Positions 62,071-64,000 of a stretch of 64,000 bases of DNA are shown piece after piece. The DNA is taken from contig JAFRKJ010000071.1 of assembly GCA_017431785.1 (NCBI GenBank), positions 1-64,000 of the forward strand, in the 5' to 3' direction. Made by a program: the position numbers and the translations under genes. Position 1 is the first letter of the stretch. Each line of letters starts with the position of its first letter. Origin of the DNA: Bacillota bacterium (GTDB lineage Bacteria; Bacillota; Clostridia; Peptostreptococcales; Anaerovoracaceae). The notes beneath the pieces were generated by a model, which saw nothing but the letters and a program-made list of their open reading frames with translations, had not been told where the DNA came from and did not search any database.

Positions 62071-63707
62071 GCCATCACCGCCCTGTCTCCGGCAGGATCA
62101 TTCCTGAAATATGTCACCAGATCCTGGATCTCGTCGTTGTAGCGAAATATGACTTCGACATTGTTTTTGTCGTGTATCAGGATCCTGTCAATGAGCATCA
62201 CTACCATTCTTCTCGTCAGCTTCTCGATCTGCCCATGGTTCCTTATCTCTTCGAGCCACTCCGGAGGAAGTATCGGTTCGTCTCTCGCCTCAGTCTTTTG
62301 CCGCTCCAAGGAACTCTTTATCTGTTTTGCTTTTTCTATATTCTCAACGAATTTCTGCTTCAGATCCTCATAGTCATTCTGATCAATGACCCCATCTTTA
62401 TAGTCTGCATTCAGCCTGCCCCTCATTAACTGATAGCGCGTGATCTCTTCGTCCAATGTTCTGATCTGCCCGGAAAGAACTTTTTCTCGGTGAGATCTCA
62501 AAGGCAGATTGTCACTTTTCTCTATTAGGGCGTTGACATCCAGGAGAAGCTTAACCTGATTCTGAACGACAGACAGTATGACACGCTCAAGTTTATCTGC
62601 GTTGATTGAATGGTAAGCACAGCCTTTGCCATCTCTCGCCGTAGAGCAGTAATAGTAGCGGTAACTCTTGTCACCTCTTCTACGCGTCCGCAGAGTCATG
62701 TTCTGACCACATTCTGCGCACCGCAGTATTCCGGCAAACAGTTCTACGGTTTCCTTGTTCGGAGAAGTCCTTGTGTCAAACTGAAGCAGCTCCTGGATCC
62801 TCTCGAATACAGCTTTTGTTACGATCGCATCATGCGTTCCTGCAACTCTGACCCAGTCCTTTTCATCAACGGCTTCCAGCTTTTTGACTTTATAATTTAC
62901 CTTCCGAAATTTTCCCTGAACCATATTGCCTATATACTGCTCATTGGTGAGGATCCGTGTGACCATTGGCGGCACCCATCTGGGTGAATCGCCTTTCCAA
63001 AAACCGACATTACAGTTCAGCCCAGTCGAACGTTTATACTCCAGAGGAGTAAGAACACCCATTTCGTTCAGCTTGTCCGCAATTCTGCACTGGCTGTAAC
63101 CGGATAGCTTCATGTCGAATATCATCTTCACGATATCCGCTGCCTTCTCATCAATGATAAGGTGCGATTTGTCTTTGGGATCTTTCCTATAGCCATACGG
63201 TGCCCACGCTCCGACAAATTGTCCGTTCTTGCGTTTCACGTCCAACTGGCTACGTATCTTCATGGAAATATCTCTGCAGTAGGCGTCGTTGATCAGATTC
63301 TTGAAGGGAACAATGATCTGATCCGCTTCATTGTTGTCGCTGAAGCTGTCAAAATGATCATTTACAGAAATGAAACGAATTTTAAGAAGTGGGAAGATCT
63401 GATCGATCAGCCTTCCGGTTTCGATATAATTTCTGCCGAGACGAGACAAGTCCTTGACGATGATACAGTCAATGGTGCCACTTTGCGCCTGGTCGATCAT
63501 TTCCTGAAATCCCGGACGATCAAATGTGGTTCCACTATAACCATCATCAACGAATTCTTTTGTTAACTCCAGCTCCGGATCATTTTCAACATAGTCCCGA
63601 AGAAGAGCTCTCTGGTTTTGAATGCTGTCGCTTTCCGCTTTATCACCATCATCTCTTGAGATACGCAGATAGATCGCAGCATGATAGATATCCTTATTAG
63701 AACGCAT
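62067..63707 (-). CDS. Large serine recombinase, operon gene 1
   Basis: 546 residues from ATG 63707, preceded by AAGGAGGTC at a somewhat long spacing; an ATG at 63779 has no binding site. The catalytic domain has HAAIYLRISRDDGDKAESD (Ser) and CIIVKDLSRLGRNYIETGRL. The recombinase domain (ADKLNEMGVLTPLEYKRSTG), zinc ribbon (LRCAECGQNMTLRTRR...YYCSTARDGKGCAYH) and coiled coil are complete. It is the first of four consecutive recombinase genes; its stop overlaps the next start by 4 bases. Confidence 0.92.
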   Translation of the reverse strand: MRSNKDIYHAAIYLRISRDDGDKAESDSIQNQRALLRDYVENDPELELTKEFVDDGYSGTTFDRPGFQEMIDQAQSGTIDCIIVKDLSRLGRNYIETGRLIDQIFPLLKIRFISVNDHFDSFSDNNEADQIIVPFKNLINDAYCRDISMKIRSQLDVKRKNGQFVGAWAPYGYRKDPKDKSHLIIDEKAADIVKMIFDMKLSGYSQCRIADKLNEMGVLTPLEYKRSTGLNCNVGFWKGDSPRWVPPMVTRILTNEQYIGNMVQGKFRKVNYKVKKLEAVDEKDWVRVAGTHDAIVTKAVFERIQELLQFDTRTSPNKETVELFAGILRCAECGQNMTLRTRRRGDKSYRYYYCSTARDGKGCAYHSINADKLERVILSVVQNQVKLLLDVNALIEKSDNLPLRSHREKVLSGQIRTLDEEITRYQLMRGRLNADYKDGVIDQNDYEDLKQKFVENIEKAKQIKSSLERQKTEARDEPILPPEWLEEIRNHGQIEKLTRRMVVMLIDRILIHDKNNVEVIFRYNDEIQDLVTYFRNDPAGDRAVMA

Positions 63708-63837
63708 AAAAAATCCACTGACCTCCTTCTTTACAACATAGTCGTAACTCGAGAAATCAATGGTTTTCTCAAAACTCATATTTTGTTTTGACCCAAGAAC
63801 ATGGTACCACAGATTTCCCTATGTGTCTATGGAATAT

Positions 63838-64000
63838 TTACCTGTGAGCTTGAACCTCAGACACGAGATAGTCCTCCAGGCATGACTGCAGAGTCCTGCC
63901 GTTATCTGCAAAACTCATCTTTACCAGGACATCACCGTGCTTATAGAAGTACGGATTTCTAACCTGCTCAAGCAGAGATCTCACTCTTTCTTCCGTAGGA
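63838..64000 (-). CDS. C-terminus of a small mobile-element protein (partial)
   Basis: The last 54 codons are visible, running off the right edge: TEERVRSLLEQVRNPYFYKH, GDVLVKMSFADNGRTLQSCL, EDYLVSEVQAHR, stop. The pattern resembles short proteins encoded just before recombinases of clostridial integrative elements. The function is unknown. It lies 130 bases upstream of the first recombinase start. Confidence 0.55.
   Translation of the reverse strand, partial: PTEERVRSLLEQVRNPYFYKHGDVLVKMSFADNGRTLQSCLEDYLVSEVQAHR

Noticed and set aside
57372..63707. Possibility that the four recombinase genes are an assembly artefact of one repeated gene
   Set aside because: The four proteins differ throughout in sequence and length, and the overlaps at start and stop codons differ, so they are true paralogues.
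1..64000. tRNA, rRNA and riboswitch search by eye
   Set aside because: No cloverleaf with CCA-type end, no rRNA motif and no recognisable riboswitch core was found; a covariance-model scan would be needed to exclude weak cases.

Overview
The window reads as one stretch of a low-to-mid GC, anaerobic Bacillota chromosome, probably class Clostridia. The evidence is strong AGGAGG-type ribosome binding sites, dense same-strand operons closed by hairpin terminators, an O2-independent style metabolism (molybdenum hydroxylase, TRAP uptake of sugar acids, GlpA/NoxA/DUF1667 oxidoreductases, sigma-54 control of an amino-acid decarboxylase), an Agr-like LytTR two-component pair and clusters of large serine recombinases. 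The genus cannot be fixed from the sequence. No rRNA, tRNA or CRISPR array was recognised. Nearly all genes are on the minus strand.

Layout. (a) 1-5350: accessory region with a FRG-domain protein, an SH3-type membrane protein, an unknown two-TM protein, a small membrane gene broken by one stop codon, and two gene fragments (GNAT, carboxylesterase) joined end to end. (b) 5450-10674: four-gene operon of a DUF3237-like protein, APC permease, YtcJ-type amidohydrolase and AraC regulator. (c) 10923-15368: NhaC-family antiporter plus Orn/Lys/Arg-type decarboxylase behind a near-consensus sigma-54 promoter, next to their PAS/AAA/Fis activator. A shared dyad (ATTGCA-N4-TGCAAT) lies upstream of both units. 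(d) 15912-22887: VanZ-like protein, NCS1 permease and a one-chain Mo/2Fe-2S hydroxylase, with an adjacent histidine kinase/LytTR regulator and matching direct repeats. (e) 23148-29801: 2-keto-3-deoxygluconate type pathway (TRAP transporter, KDPG aldolase, KDG kinase, AlaDH-like protein) divergent from an IclR regulator across overlapping promoters. (f) 29904-40578: a ten-gene cluster (class II aldolase, GlpA-like, NoxA-like, DUF1667, APH-type kinase, DMT transporter, small wHTH protein, MDR dehydrogenase, PRPP synthetase, HAD phosphatase) divergent from a DeoR regulator. It looks like uptake, phosphorylation, oxidation and aldol cleavage of a polyol-like compound.

(g) 40657-52750 is a mosaic island. 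It contains partial second copies of three genes found elsewhere in the window (VanZ, SH3 protein, Gfo/Idh oxidoreductase), a three-gene operon coding an OLD-like AAA ATPase, a TIR-like protein and an Mrr-nuclease/STAND ATPase (the best candidate for a new defence system here), and the remains of a surface-polysaccharide locus. (h) 52753-64000 is the end of a mobile element: a serine recombinase with an unusual C-terminus, an Xre regulator, a DUF4143-like ATPase, and an operon of four consecutive large serine recombinases. One of the four has lost the catalytic serine and active-site arginines.

Functions are assigned from visible motifs and known families. Substrates of transporters and catabolic enzymes, and all defence roles, are inference.
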